Shown: positions 48,924-57,883 of the stretch, one piece after another
How the letters are laid out: each line of letters opens with the position of its first letter
Numbering within the stretch: position 1 is the first letter of the stretch
NCBI RefSeq assembly: GCF_003258595.1
Contig: NZ_QHHQ01000003.1
Location: 496,001-560,000 of the forward strand
Source of the DNA: Acuticoccus sediminis
GTDB lineage: Bacteria; Pseudomonadota; Alphaproteobacteria; Rhizobiales; Amorphaceae
Direction: 5' to 3'
Length of the DNA: 64,000 bases
The notes under the pieces: model-generated
The model's input: the letters and a program-made list of their open reading frames with translations, nothing else
The model's database searches: none
What the model was told of the DNA's origin: nothing
Made by a program: the position numbers and the translations under genes

Positions 48924-49987
48924 CAGCCGAGCGCCGCCTGGCGCTGCAGGGCGGCGCGCTGCTGCAGGCGCTGCTGGAACTGGTCGACGACCACGGCCGC
49001 GATGATGACGACGCCCTTGATCACCGTCTGCCAGAACGACGAGACGCCCATCATCACGAGCCCGTCCGAGAGGATGCCGATGACGAAGGCGCCGACGATG
49101 GTCCCGGCAATCCGCCCGCGCCCGCCCGACATCGACGTGCCGCCGAGGACCGCGGCCGCGATGGCGTTGAGCTCGAACGTCTCGCCCGTCGCAGGGTGCG
49201 CGGCAACGAGCTGGGACGAGATGACGATGCCGACGATCGCCGCGCAGAAGCCCGAGAACATGTAGACGAAGAGCTTGACTCGATCGACCTTCACGCCCGA
49301 CAGCGCGGCGGCCCGCTCGTTGCCGCCGACCGCGTAGATGTGCCGCCCGAGGGGCGTGCGCTGGGCGATGTACGCCGCGAGGCAGCCGACGACGATGAGC
49401 ATCCAGATGGAGAACGGGATCCCCAGGATGTTGCCCGAGCCGATCCACGGATAGGACGCGGTCCCGTACGCCTCCTTGCCCGAGAGGTTCGGGAAGGTGC
49501 CGCCGTCCGACGACAGCAGTGCCAGCCCCCGCGCCACGTAGAGCGTGCCGAGCGTCGCGATGAACGGCGCCACGTTGAGCTTGGTGATCAGCAGCCCGTT
49601 GACGAGACCGACGAGGATGCCGACGCCGAGCGTGATGAGGACGATCTCGTAGGTGTTGAAGAACACCGTGTAGCCGACCGGGCCGAGGTCGATCCCGTTC
49701 AGCACGAGGTAGCCCGCCACCATCCCGCAGAGCCCCACGATGGAGCCGACCGAAAGGTCGATGCCGCCGGTGATGATGACGAACGTCATGCCGATGGCGA
49801 GGAACGCGTTCAGCGCCACATGCTCGGACATGATGACGAGGTTGGCCGGCGACAGGAAGTTCGGCGCGGCGAACGAGAAGAAGACGATGACCGCGATCAG
49901 CGCGATGAACGTCCGCCCCTTGAGGAGCAGCATGCCGATGCTGACGTTCCGGCCGGCGCCCGCCGCCTCCATGGTCCCGGTCGTCAT
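48923..49987 (-). CDS. Sugar ABC transporter permease (RbsC type)
   Basis: A 354-residue membrane protein with about ten hydrophobic segments. It carries the family marks NFLSPANLVIMSEHVALNAF, GGIDLSVGSIVGLCGM and AVGGNERAAALSGV, the last in the cytoplasmic coupling loop. The start is at 49987, overlapping the ATPase stop by four bases, and its stop overlaps the ApsD-like start. It is part of a ribose/xylose-type importer presumably taking up D-apiose or a related branched sugar. Confidence 0.92.
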   Translation of the reverse strand: MTTGTMEAAGAGRNVSIGMLLLKGRTFIALIAVIVFFSFAAPNFLSPANLVIMSEHVALNAFLAIGMTFVIITGGIDLSVGSIVGLCGMVAGYLVLNGIDLGPVGYTVFFNTYEIVLITLGVGILVGLVNGLLITKLNVAPFIATLGTLYVARGLALLSSDGGTFPNLSGKEAYGTASYPWIGSGNILGIPFSIWMLIVVGCLAAYIAQRTPLGRHIYAVGGNERAAALSGVKVDRVKLFVYMFSGFCAAIVGIVISSQLVAAHPATGETFELNAIAAAVLGGTSMSGGRGRIAGTIVGAFVIGILSDGLVMMGVSSFWQTVIKGVVIIAAVVVDQFQQRLQQRAALQRQAALG

Positions 49988-51534
49988 GCGGCGTTCTCCT
50001 CGATCGGTGCGTGGTGGGGACCGTGGCCGACGGAGGACAGGCGCACGATGGTCGGCTCGTCGGCCTCGGCGATGGACAGCTCGCCGGTGATCCTGCCGTT
50101 GGACATGACGATGATGCGGTCGGACAGCTCCATCACCTCCTGCAGGTCGGAGGTGACGAAGAGGATGCCGAGCCCCTCCGCCGCAAGCTCGCGCATCACG
50201 CGGAAGACCTCGGCCTTGGCGCCGATGTCGATGCCGCGCGACGGCTCGTCCATGAGGAGGACCTTCGGCCCCGTCATCAGCGCCTTGCCGATGACGACCT
50301 TCTGCTGGTTCCCGCCCGACAGCGACGATACCGGGTTGGCGACGTCCGCCACCTTCACCGCGAGCCGGCGCACGTAGTCGGCGATGGTGCGCTTCTCCGC
50401 CCCGACGTCGAGGTGGAAGAGGCGCACGAAGCGGTTGAGACTCGACAGGCTCATGTTCTCCGAGACGGGGAGGATCTGGACGAGCCCCTCCGCCTTGCGG
50501 TCCTCGGGGATGAGCGCGATACCCGCCTCGATCCGGCCGTGGATGGAGCGTCCCGAGATGTCCTTTCCGGCGAGAACGACCTTCCCGGTGGCCGCATGCT
50601 CGCGGCCCATGATGCAGTCGAAGAGCTCGGACCGGCCGGCGCCCATGAGGCCGTAGATCCCGACGATCTCGCCCGCCCTGAGCGTCAGCGAGACGTGGTC
50701 GACCTTGTAGCCTCCGCCCCGGCGCGGCAGGGTCATGCCGTCGACGTCGAGGACGGTGCCGCCGAACGCGTGCTGGACCGTCTTGGCGAAGTCCTTGGAG
50801 CGGGCGCCGATCATGGCGCGCACGATCCAGTCGACGTCGACCTCGGCCATCGGCCGGCTGCCGGTGACCTTGCCGTCGCGCAGCACCGTGATCCAGTCGC
50901 CGACCCGCACCAGCTCCTCGAGGCGGTGCGAGATGTAGACGATGGCCGTCCCCGCGGCCTTCAGCTCGCCGATGACGCGGAAAAGGATCTCCACCTCCGC
51001 AGCCGACAGCGCCGACGTCGGCTCGTCCATGATGATGACGCGCGCGTCCTGGGAAAGCACCTTGGCGATCTCGACGATCTGCTGCTCGCCGATGCGCAGG
51101 TCCGCGACCGGCATGTCGGGCGGGTTGTCGTGCTCGAGCCTCGCCATCAGTGCGGCCGCCATCTCCCGCTGGCGGCGGGCGTCGATGTCGATTCCCGCAC
51201 GCGTCTTCTCGCGGCCGATGAAGATGTTCTCGGCGATCGAGAGGTTCGGGAAGAGGTTCAGCTCCTGGAAGACGATGCCGATGCCGTGCCGGGCGGCGTC
51301 CGCCGGGCTGTCGAACTGGACCGGAGTGCCGTCGACCAGCACCTCGCCCTCGGTCGGCTTCTCCACCCCGGCGATGATCTTCATCAGGGTCGACTTGCCC
51401 GCCCCGTTCTCGCCGACCAGCACATTGACCATGCCGCGGCGCACGTCGAAGTCCACGTGGTCCAGCGCCCGTGTGCCCGGATAGACCTTGCTCGCCCCGC
51501 GCACCGAGACGACGATGTCCCCCGCCTCGCTCAC
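49984..51534 (-). CDS. Sugar ABC transporter ATP-binding protein (RbsA type)
   Basis: A 516-residue double-ATPase. The first nucleotide-binding half has Walker A GENGAGKST and signature RIGEQQIVEI; the second half has the signature LSGGNQQKV, while its Walker A is degenerate (YGLMGAGRSEL), as is normal for RbsA. The start at 51534 overlaps the DUF2291 stop. This is the motor of the importer. Confidence 0.93.
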   Translation of the reverse strand: MSEAGDIVVSVRGASKVYPGTRALDHVDFDVRRGMVNVLVGENGAGKSTLMKIIAGVEKPTEGEVLVDGTPVQFDSPADAARHGIGIVFQELNLFPNLSIAENIFIGREKTRAGIDIDARRQREMAAALMARLEHDNPPDMPVADLRIGEQQIVEIAKVLSQDARVIIMDEPTSALSAAEVEILFRVIGELKAAGTAIVYISHRLEELVRVGDWITVLRDGKVTGSRPMAEVDVDWIVRAMIGARSKDFAKTVQHAFGGTVLDVDGMTLPRRGGGYKVDHVSLTLRAGEIVGIYGLMGAGRSELFDCIMGREHAATGKVVLAGKDISGRSIHGRIEAGIALIPEDRKAEGLVQILPVSENMSLSSLNRFVRLFHLDVGAEKRTIADYVRRLAVKVADVANPVSSLSGGNQQKVVIGKALMTGPKVLLMDEPSRGIDIGAKAEVFRVMRELAAEGLGILFVTSDLQEVMELSDRIIVMSNGRITGELSIAEADEPTIVRLSSVGHGPHHAPIEENAA

Positions 51535-52181
51535 GACGCCGCCTCGATGCCGATCTCGACCGGCGTCACGAGCAGCGTCTCCCCGGCCTTGCGCACGGTG
51601 ACGGCGCCGATGGCGTGCACGGTGCTGCCGACGAGCGCGTCGCGTGGCAGGTCGGCCAGCACGGTATCGTAGGCTTCGGTGTTGAGGGCCTTGGCGACCT
51701 GGGCGAATTCGATCTGGTTCTCGAAGTCGGTGAAGGAGATGAACGGCAGGACGTCGCGGATCGCGGTGCCGCGGATCACCGGGCCGAGCTGCAGCGTGAC
51801 GTCCGCCGCCCCGTCGCCGTCGGTGTCGACGCCGGCGGTCGCGGCGCGCGACTCGGTGTTGGCCTCGACGATCTTGCCGTCGACGACCACCGCGTAGCTG
51901 AAGGGCGTACCCTCCCCGCCCTCGCGGTAGCCGTACTGCGCGCCGGCGTCCTCGAGGCCCCTGGCGAGCGCCGCGGCGACGGTGGCGACGGGGACCGCCT
52001 TATCACGCATGTGCGGCAGGACCTTGCCGGACCAGTCGTCGAGCGACGCCGTCTTCGCCTGGCGCGCGGTCGCGGCGGCCTCGGCGGCGGCGGTCAGCTC
52101 GGCCGTCTCCACGAACTTGCAGCCGGTGAGCCCCAGCGCCAGCAGCAGCGCAAGGCCTGTTCGTCGCACGCTCCGATCCAT
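51531..52181 (-). CDS. DUF2291 family lipoprotein
   Basis: A 216-residue protein with a lipobox LGLTGC near residue 20, predicting a lipid-anchored periplasmic protein. The body has the DUF2291 pattern (FSYAVVVDGKIVEANTESRA, PFISFTDFENQIEFAQVAKALN). Members are encoded in ribose-type ABC operons, as here, between receptor and ATPase, and their role is not established. The ATG at 52181 is chosen over one at 52202 because it gives a normal lipoprotein signal. Confidence 0.85.
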   Translation of the reverse strand: MDRSVRRTGLALLLALGLTGCKFVETAELTAAAEAAATARQAKTASLDDWSGKVLPHMRDKAVPVATVAAALARGLEDAGAQYGYREGGEGTPFSYAVVVDGKIVEANTESRAATAGVDTDGDGAADVTLQLGPVIRGTAIRDVLPFISFTDFENQIEFAQVAKALNTEAYDTVLADLPRDALVGSTVHAIGAVTVRKAGETLLVTPVEIGIEAAS

Positions 52182-52270
52182 GGCGTCCGTCCCTCTCGAC
52201 ATTCGGGCTTGGGGTATCGCGTCGCTGGCCCGCCGGCCGGATCGTCGGGACCCGGCCGGCGGGCGCAGGC

Positions 52271-53275
<1,005 letters not shown>

Positions 53276-53292
53276 TCAGCTTGTGGTGGGCG

Positions 53293-54117
53293 TCAGGTGA
53301 TCCGGCGGATGCTCTCCATGATCTCGTCCGGCTCGAAGACCTTCTTCCAGTCGGGCTGCATCAGGACGGGCATCGCGTTCTCGATCGCCTTGTTGCAGGC
53401 GTCGGAGAACACGCCCTCGACCTCCTCGAAGATCACCGCTCCGAGGACGTTCATGTGGCCGAGCAGGAAGTCCCGCGCGGCCTCCTTGTCGACGCCGCGG
53501 GCGACGACCTCGTCCATCGCCTGCCGCATCGCCAGCAGCAGCGTGGCGGCGACGGTCTCCGAGAGGCCCGGTTCCAGCAGCGCCATCTGCTCCACCGTCA
53601 CGCGGTGGGAGCGCAGGATGGGCTTCCAGATCGTCTTCGCGATGGCCTCGCCGACGGCGTAATGCTCCTCCGGCCCCTGCATCAGCGCGTTGACGATCGA
53701 CTGCTTCGCCGCGATGCCGCCGAAATGGTCCCGCAGCGCGTCGATGTCCGGCTCGTCGCCGAAGATCGGCGGATGGCACGGGTGCGTGACGAAATAGGAA
53801 ATGTCCGCCCGCTCGGGAAGGTGGCCGGCGTGCGGGGCCGCGGCGTCGAGGCAGATGACGACGGTGCCCGGGTCGAGCTTCGGCACGAGCGGCCCGGCGA
53901 CCTTGCCGATCAGAGTGTCCGGCACGGCGAGGACGACGGCGCCGGCGCCTTTGACGGCGGTATCGAGGTCGACGCAGTCGGCGCCGATGGCGTCCTTGAG
54001 GCGCTTCCGGCCGACGTCCGACACCTCGACGTACGCGACGTCATAACCGGAGCCGACGAGGTTGTTGGCGAGCCTCACGCCCATTTTTCCGCCGGCGCCG
54101 AGGAGAGCAAGCTTCAT
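53293..54117 (-). CDS. apnO: D-apionate oxidoisomerase-like protein
   Basis: A 274-residue Rossmann protein starting MKLALLGAGGKMGVRLANNL, with DAAAPHAGHLP and THPCHPP in the substrate region and a helical C-terminal domain like 6-phosphogluconate dehydrogenase. ApnO converts D-apionate to 3-oxo-isoapionate, combining oxidation and 1,2-migration. It is the first gene of the locus, with an operator-like motif about 50 bases upstream. Family resemblance is good; function is supported by the surrounding pathway genes. Confidence 0.78.
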   Translation of the reverse strand: MKLALLGAGGKMGVRLANNLVGSGYDVAYVEVSDVGRKRLKDAIGADCVDLDTAVKGAGAVVLAVPDTLIGKVAGPLVPKLDPGTVVICLDAAAPHAGHLPERADISYFVTHPCHPPIFGDEPDIDALRDHFGGIAAKQSIVNALMQGPEEHYAVGEAIAKTIWKPILRSHRVTVEQMALLEPGLSETVAATLLLAMRQAMDEVVARGVDKEAARDFLLGHMNVLGAVIFEEVEGVFSDACNKAIENAMPVLMQPDWKKVFEPDEIMESIRRIT

Positions 54118-54167
54118 TCGTTTCCTCCCAGATCTGACGGACCCTCGCGCCGGGACATCATCTTGTC

Positions 54168-54182
54168 AACTGGTATGATGAG
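54168..54182. promoter_or_regulatory. FadR-type operator candidate upstream of apnO
   Basis: Read on the minus strand, TCATCATACCAGTTGACA combines the core ATCATACCAGT, shared (one change) with the site before the aldolase gene, and a TTGACA -35-like hexamer. This places a possible repressor site on the promoter of the main operon. Evidence is the motif match between two upstream regions of the same locus. Confidence 0.45.
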
Positions 54183-54261
54183 ATGATCAATAACGTCCCG
54201 GACGTGCGAACGCGCCGCGCCTCCGCACCGGGACGGAGCTGCCGGCCGGGAGGGTGCGGGG

Positions 54262-55089
54262 TCAGCTGTCGGGGGCGAAGTCCGCCGTGCAGCGCAGGCC
54301 CGACGGGATCTTCTCGCCGGGGTTCGGCAACGTGATGCGCACGCCGAAGGTGCCGCTCGCCGGGTCGAACACCTGGTCGACCACGTCGACCTTGCCGACG
54401 TAGCTGCCGCCGACCGGCTCGATCGGATGGATCGTCACCGGGTCGCCGACCTTGACCGACGCGAAGAGGCGGATCGGCGCGAAGACCTCGATCCGCAGCG
54501 GGTCGATCCGCGCGATCCTGGCGATGTTGGCCTGCTCGTGCGCGTATTCGCCCGCCTGCAGCAGCCGTTCCAGCACGACGCCGGCGATCGGGCTCTTCAC
54601 CGCCCGGCGCTCCAGCACCGTCTCCGCCCGCTTCAGCTCCACCTGCGCCATGGCGAGCTGCCGCTCGGTCGAGGAATGCTCGATCTCGCGCACCTCCCGC
54701 AGCATCTGCGCCTCCTCGAGGGTCGCCTGGGGGACGGTGCGTCGCTCGAACAGGGTCTGGGTGCGCTCGAGCGTGCGCGTCTGGTTGAGGAGGCGCGATG
54801 CCGACGCGCGCACCGAGCTGTCGTCCTCCGCCTTCTCCTTCGCCATCTCGACGGCGATGCGCTCGAGCTGGGAGTCGAGCCTGGCCACCACGTCGCCAGC
54901 GTCCACCCGGTCGCCGCGGTCGACGACCATCTCGTCGATCACCCCTTCCACCGGGGTCGCGAGCTCGATGACGAGGTCGGGCTCGATGAGGCACTCCAGC
55001 GTCTCCGCCCGTGCGCCGGAGGCGATCAGGCAGATCACCGCCACGGTCAAACAGCGCTGCAACATGGCCATCCCTTTCGCCTCTCTCAT
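54262..55089 (-). CDS. HlyD-family membrane-fusion (periplasmic adaptor) protein
   Basis: A 275-residue adaptor with an N-terminal signal-like hydrophobic stretch ending near GARAET. A biotinyl-lipoyl hairpin half is visible in TPVEGVIDEMVVDRGDRVDAG, then a coiled-coil region from about residue 80 to 160, the second lipoyl half SPIAGVVLERLLQAGEYAH, and a beta-barrel part. The start at 55089 overlaps the SecA-like gene's stop by four bases. It has no adjacent RND or MacB pump; instead it ends the candidate export operon. Its likely job is to bridge inner and outer membrane for that system. Confidence 0.78.
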   Translation of the reverse strand: MREAKGMAMLQRCLTVAVICLIASGARAETLECLIEPDLVIELATPVEGVIDEMVVDRGDRVDAGDVVARLDSQLERIAVEMAKEKAEDDSSVRASASRLLNQTRTLERTQTLFERRTVPQATLEEAQMLREVREIEHSSTERQLAMAQVELKRAETVLERRAVKSPIAGVVLERLLQAGEYAHEQANIARIARIDPLRIEVFAPIRLFASVKVGDPVTIHPIEPVGGSYVGKVDVVDQVFDPASGTFGVRITLPNPGEKIPSGLRCTADFAPDS

Positions 55090-57056
55090 TCCGGAGGACC
55101 GCCGAAGGCCAGCATCGTGTCGGTGCGCCGGTCATGACGGATGAGGGCGCGCCGGGCCGCGTAGTGCATCCGCTCCGCCTGCCGCTGCGCGATGCGCACG
55201 AGGCAGCGCCGCGCCACCATGGCAAGGAACCCCCGCCCGCGAGCGATAGGCGCGAGGAGCGGCGTCCGGGCGGTGACGACGAGCGGATCGTCCAGCGCCA
55301 GGATCGCCTCGGTGGAGCCGGGCTCGCCCTGCCGCGCGGTGCGGCCCTCGAGCTGCCGGTCGATGCGCCCTGCGCTGTGCCGCTCCGTCAGGATGACGTG
55401 GAGCCCGCCGCGCGCCGCCACCCCCTCGCCGAGCGCGATATGGACCCCGCGCCCCGCCATGTTGGTCGCGACGGTCACCTGCCCCGCCTCGCCGGCCCGG
55501 GCGACGATCGCCGCCTCCTCGCGGTCGTTGACGGCATTGAGGACCGTATGGGGAATGCCGGCCTCGCCGAGGGCGCGGCTCGCGCGCTCGCTCGCGGCGA
55601 CGGAGCGGGTGCCGATGAGCACCGGCCGCCCCTCCGCGCGCAGCACGCCCGTGCGTGCCGCGACGGCGGCCCACTTCTCCTCCGCACCGGTGTGAACCCT
55701 TGCCCGGTGGCGCCGCATCCCCGACGGGCGGTCCGGCGCGACGCGGATGGTGACGAGGCCGTAGGTCCTGGCGATCTCGTCCCGCACCTCCCGCGCGGTC
55801 CCCGTCAGCCCGGCGAGGCGCATGTAGCGGGAAAAGAATCGCTGGTAGGAGGTGCGGGCGAGCGTCGTCTTGCGGCCGGTGAGCCTCACGTCCTCCTTCG
55901 CCTCGACGTACTGCTGCAGGCCTTCGCTCCATGAGCGCTCGGGCATCAGCCGCCCGGTATACTCGTCGACGATCACCACCTTGCCGTCCTTGACGACGTA
56001 CTGCTCGCCCCGCTGCATCAGGTGGCGGGCGACGAGGGCGCTGCGGACCGCGTCCTCGCGCCGGAGCCGGTTGGCGAACGGGCCGTGGGTGACGCGCTCG
56101 GCCAGCAGCGCGCGGCCGTCCTCGGTGAGCGACACCCGCCGCTCGGCCGGCACCACCATGTAGTGAATATCGGCGGTGAGGAGGTCCGCGAGCGCGAACG
56201 CCTCGCGGGCCTCCGCGGCATCGGCGCCCCCCTCGACCTCGCGCGAGAGGATGAGTGGGATGCGCGCCTCGTCGATGAGCACGCTGTCGGCCTCGTCGAC
56301 GATGGCGAACGGCAACCCCCGCAGCACCGGCTGGCGCCGCCCGGGTCCGCCCCGGCCGGTCAACGCCGACACCTTCAGCGAGACGTCGTCGAGTTGGCCG
56401 CCGGTCCCCACGCGGTCGCGCAGGTGGTCGAAGGCGAGCGCCTTGTTGGACACGGTGACGATATCCGCCCGGTAGGTCCCGCGCCGGGCGCTCTCGTCGT
56501 CCCCTTCGGCGATGGCGCCGACGGTGAGGCCGAGCCGGCGGTACAGCGGCGCAAACACCTCGGCGTCGCGGACGGCAAGGTAGTCGTTCACAGTCACGAT
56601 GTGGACCGGCGTACCGGAGAGGGCCGCAACGGCGGCTGCGAGTGCCGCGACGAGGCTCTTGCCCTCGCCGGTCTGCATCTCCACCAGCCGCCCCCCCAGA
56701 AGCGCCAGCGCGCCGAGCGTCTGGCCCGGGTGCGGATCGAGCCCGACGGTGCGCCGCGCGACCTCCCCGACGATCGCGAGCGCCGCCGCGTGGTCCGCCG
56801 GACCTGCACGCAGCTCGTCCCGCAGCCGGCGCGCCGCGCCGATTAGGTCGCCGTCGGTCGCGTCGCGGATACCGGCCCGCATCGCGTCGCAGCGTGCGGC
56901 CTCCCGACGGCAGCGGCGGTGGATGAGGAAGGCCGTCCGGGTGGCGAGGACGGCCTTCATGCCGTCCGCCGCGTCGTCCCAGCCCGTCCGCCGCTCCAGC
57001 GGCCGCTGCGGATAGAGGTTGAGGTGGAGGCCGCCGGCGACCGCCGCGTCAGGCAT
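55086..57056 (-). CDS. SecA-like ATPase, C-terminally truncated
   Basis: A 656-residue SecA relative, compared with 850-950 for housekeeping SecA. Walker A QTGEGKSL lies at residues 128-135 and the DEAD box at 254-257. VSNKALAFDHLRDR marks the preprotein cross-linking region, and NMAGRGVHIALGEGVAARGGLHVI replaces the usual NMAGRGTDI. Motif VI appears as QLEGRTARQGEPGS, with Arg fingers retained. The chain ends shortly after a long helix (RMHYAARRALIRHDRRTD), so the C-terminal helical-wing and zinc-linker parts are missing. It overlaps the SapC-like gene by eight bases. I read it as an accessory motor specialised for the linked system. Confidence 0.85.
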   Translation of the reverse strand: MPDAAVAGGLHLNLYPQRPLERRTGWDDAADGMKAVLATRTAFLIHRRCRREAARCDAMRAGIRDATDGDLIGAARRLRDELRAGPADHAAALAIVGEVARRTVGLDPHPGQTLGALALLGGRLVEMQTGEGKSLVAALAAAVAALSGTPVHIVTVNDYLAVRDAEVFAPLYRRLGLTVGAIAEGDDESARRGTYRADIVTVSNKALAFDHLRDRVGTGGQLDDVSLKVSALTGRGGPGRRQPVLRGLPFAIVDEADSVLIDEARIPLILSREVEGGADAAEAREAFALADLLTADIHYMVVPAERRVSLTEDGRALLAERVTHGPFANRLRREDAVRSALVARHLMQRGEQYVVKDGKVVIVDEYTGRLMPERSWSEGLQQYVEAKEDVRLTGRKTTLARTSYQRFFSRYMRLAGLTGTAREVRDEIARTYGLVTIRVAPDRPSGMRRHRARVHTGAEEKWAAVAARTGVLRAEGRPVLIGTRSVAASERASRALGEAGIPHTVLNAVNDREEAAIVARAGEAGQVTVATNMAGRGVHIALGEGVAARGGLHVILTERHSAGRIDRQLEGRTARQGEPGSTEAILALDDPLVVTARTPLLAPIARGRGFLAMVARRCLVRIAQRQAERMHYAARRALIRHDRRTDTMLAFGGPPE

Positions 57057-57813
57057 CCGCCCCGGCAGGCTCGACAGGAGCCTCGGCCGCCTCCGACGCG
57101 CCGGACCGCTCGGCGACCGATGCGAAGTGCCGGAGCGAGGCTAGGTGCAGGTAGACGCACTCCAGCTCGTCCGTCTTCAGCATCGTCATGAGGACGCTCT
57201 CGTCGAGCGCCTTCAGCCGGTCCCGGTCCACGGTCTTGAACCCGTTGAGCTGGCGTCGCTCGCCGTTGGGCAGGGTGAACTTGGCCTCCATGTCGCGCAG
57301 GAGGTCGTGCTCCATGAGGCGCTGGCAGAAGATGCGGGTCCGGTTGAACTGCCGCTGGTAGTCCTGGAGGAAGCGCAGCACCTGCTTCAGGTAGTGGGTC
57401 TGGTTGCCCTCGCCGTCGAACAGCCGCTCGCCCCGGTCCTCGGTGTTGCAGCCCTCGAACTCCTCGTCGATGTGGAGGACGAGCTGCCCGTCGCTGGTCT
57501 CGTGGCTGAAGACGAACGGGTAGCGCCGTACGAAGGCCGGCACGTAGCGCCCGCCCCACTTGCCCTCGCCCGAGACGAAAGCGTTCTGCGAGCCGGTCGC
57601 GCCGAGGATCGCCGTCGGCACGATATTGTCCCCCGCGCCGGCGAAGACGATGGGCATCTCGGCCCCCGCGTCGGCAAATTCCGAAGCGACGAGGGGCACG
57701 GAATTGACGTTGCGGGCAAACGCGAAGCTATCGCCCGCCTTCACCGACGTCATCTTGTGACGCTGTGCATTCACGGGAACGGCGTTTCTATAGAACAACA
57801 GTTGCGTCGCCAC
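57049..57813 (-). CDS. SapC-like protein
   Basis: A 254-residue protein resembling SapC, named from Campylobacter S-layer protein loci where its role is unsettled. It has no signal peptide. Visible segments are MTSVKAGDSFAFARNVNSVP, GATGSQNAFVSGEGKWGGRY, and a helical C-terminus with FQRLMEHDLLRDMEAKF-like content. The gene overlaps the SecA-like gene and lies 70 bases below the M50-HlyD gene. In SapC-type loci it is found with surface-protein export, so a chaperone or targeting role for the giant substrate is possible, but this is inference. Confidence 0.75.
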   Translation of the reverse strand: MATQLLFYRNAVPVNAQRHKMTSVKAGDSFAFARNVNSVPLVASEFADAGAEMPIVFAGAGDNIVPTAILGATGSQNAFVSGEGKWGGRYVPAFVRRYPFVFSHETSDGQLVLHIDEEFEGCNTEDRGERLFDGEGNQTHYLKQVLRFLQDYQRQFNRTRIFCQRLMEHDLLRDMEAKFTLPNGERRQLNGFKTVDRDRLKALDESVLMTMLKTDELECVYLHLASLRHFASVAERSGASEAAEAPVEPAGADA

Positions 57814-57883
57814 GGGTCGTCTCCCTTGTGATCGTCTGTGCCATGTCGTGATTGTTCATCTTCGGTCGGGACATGGCCAATCA

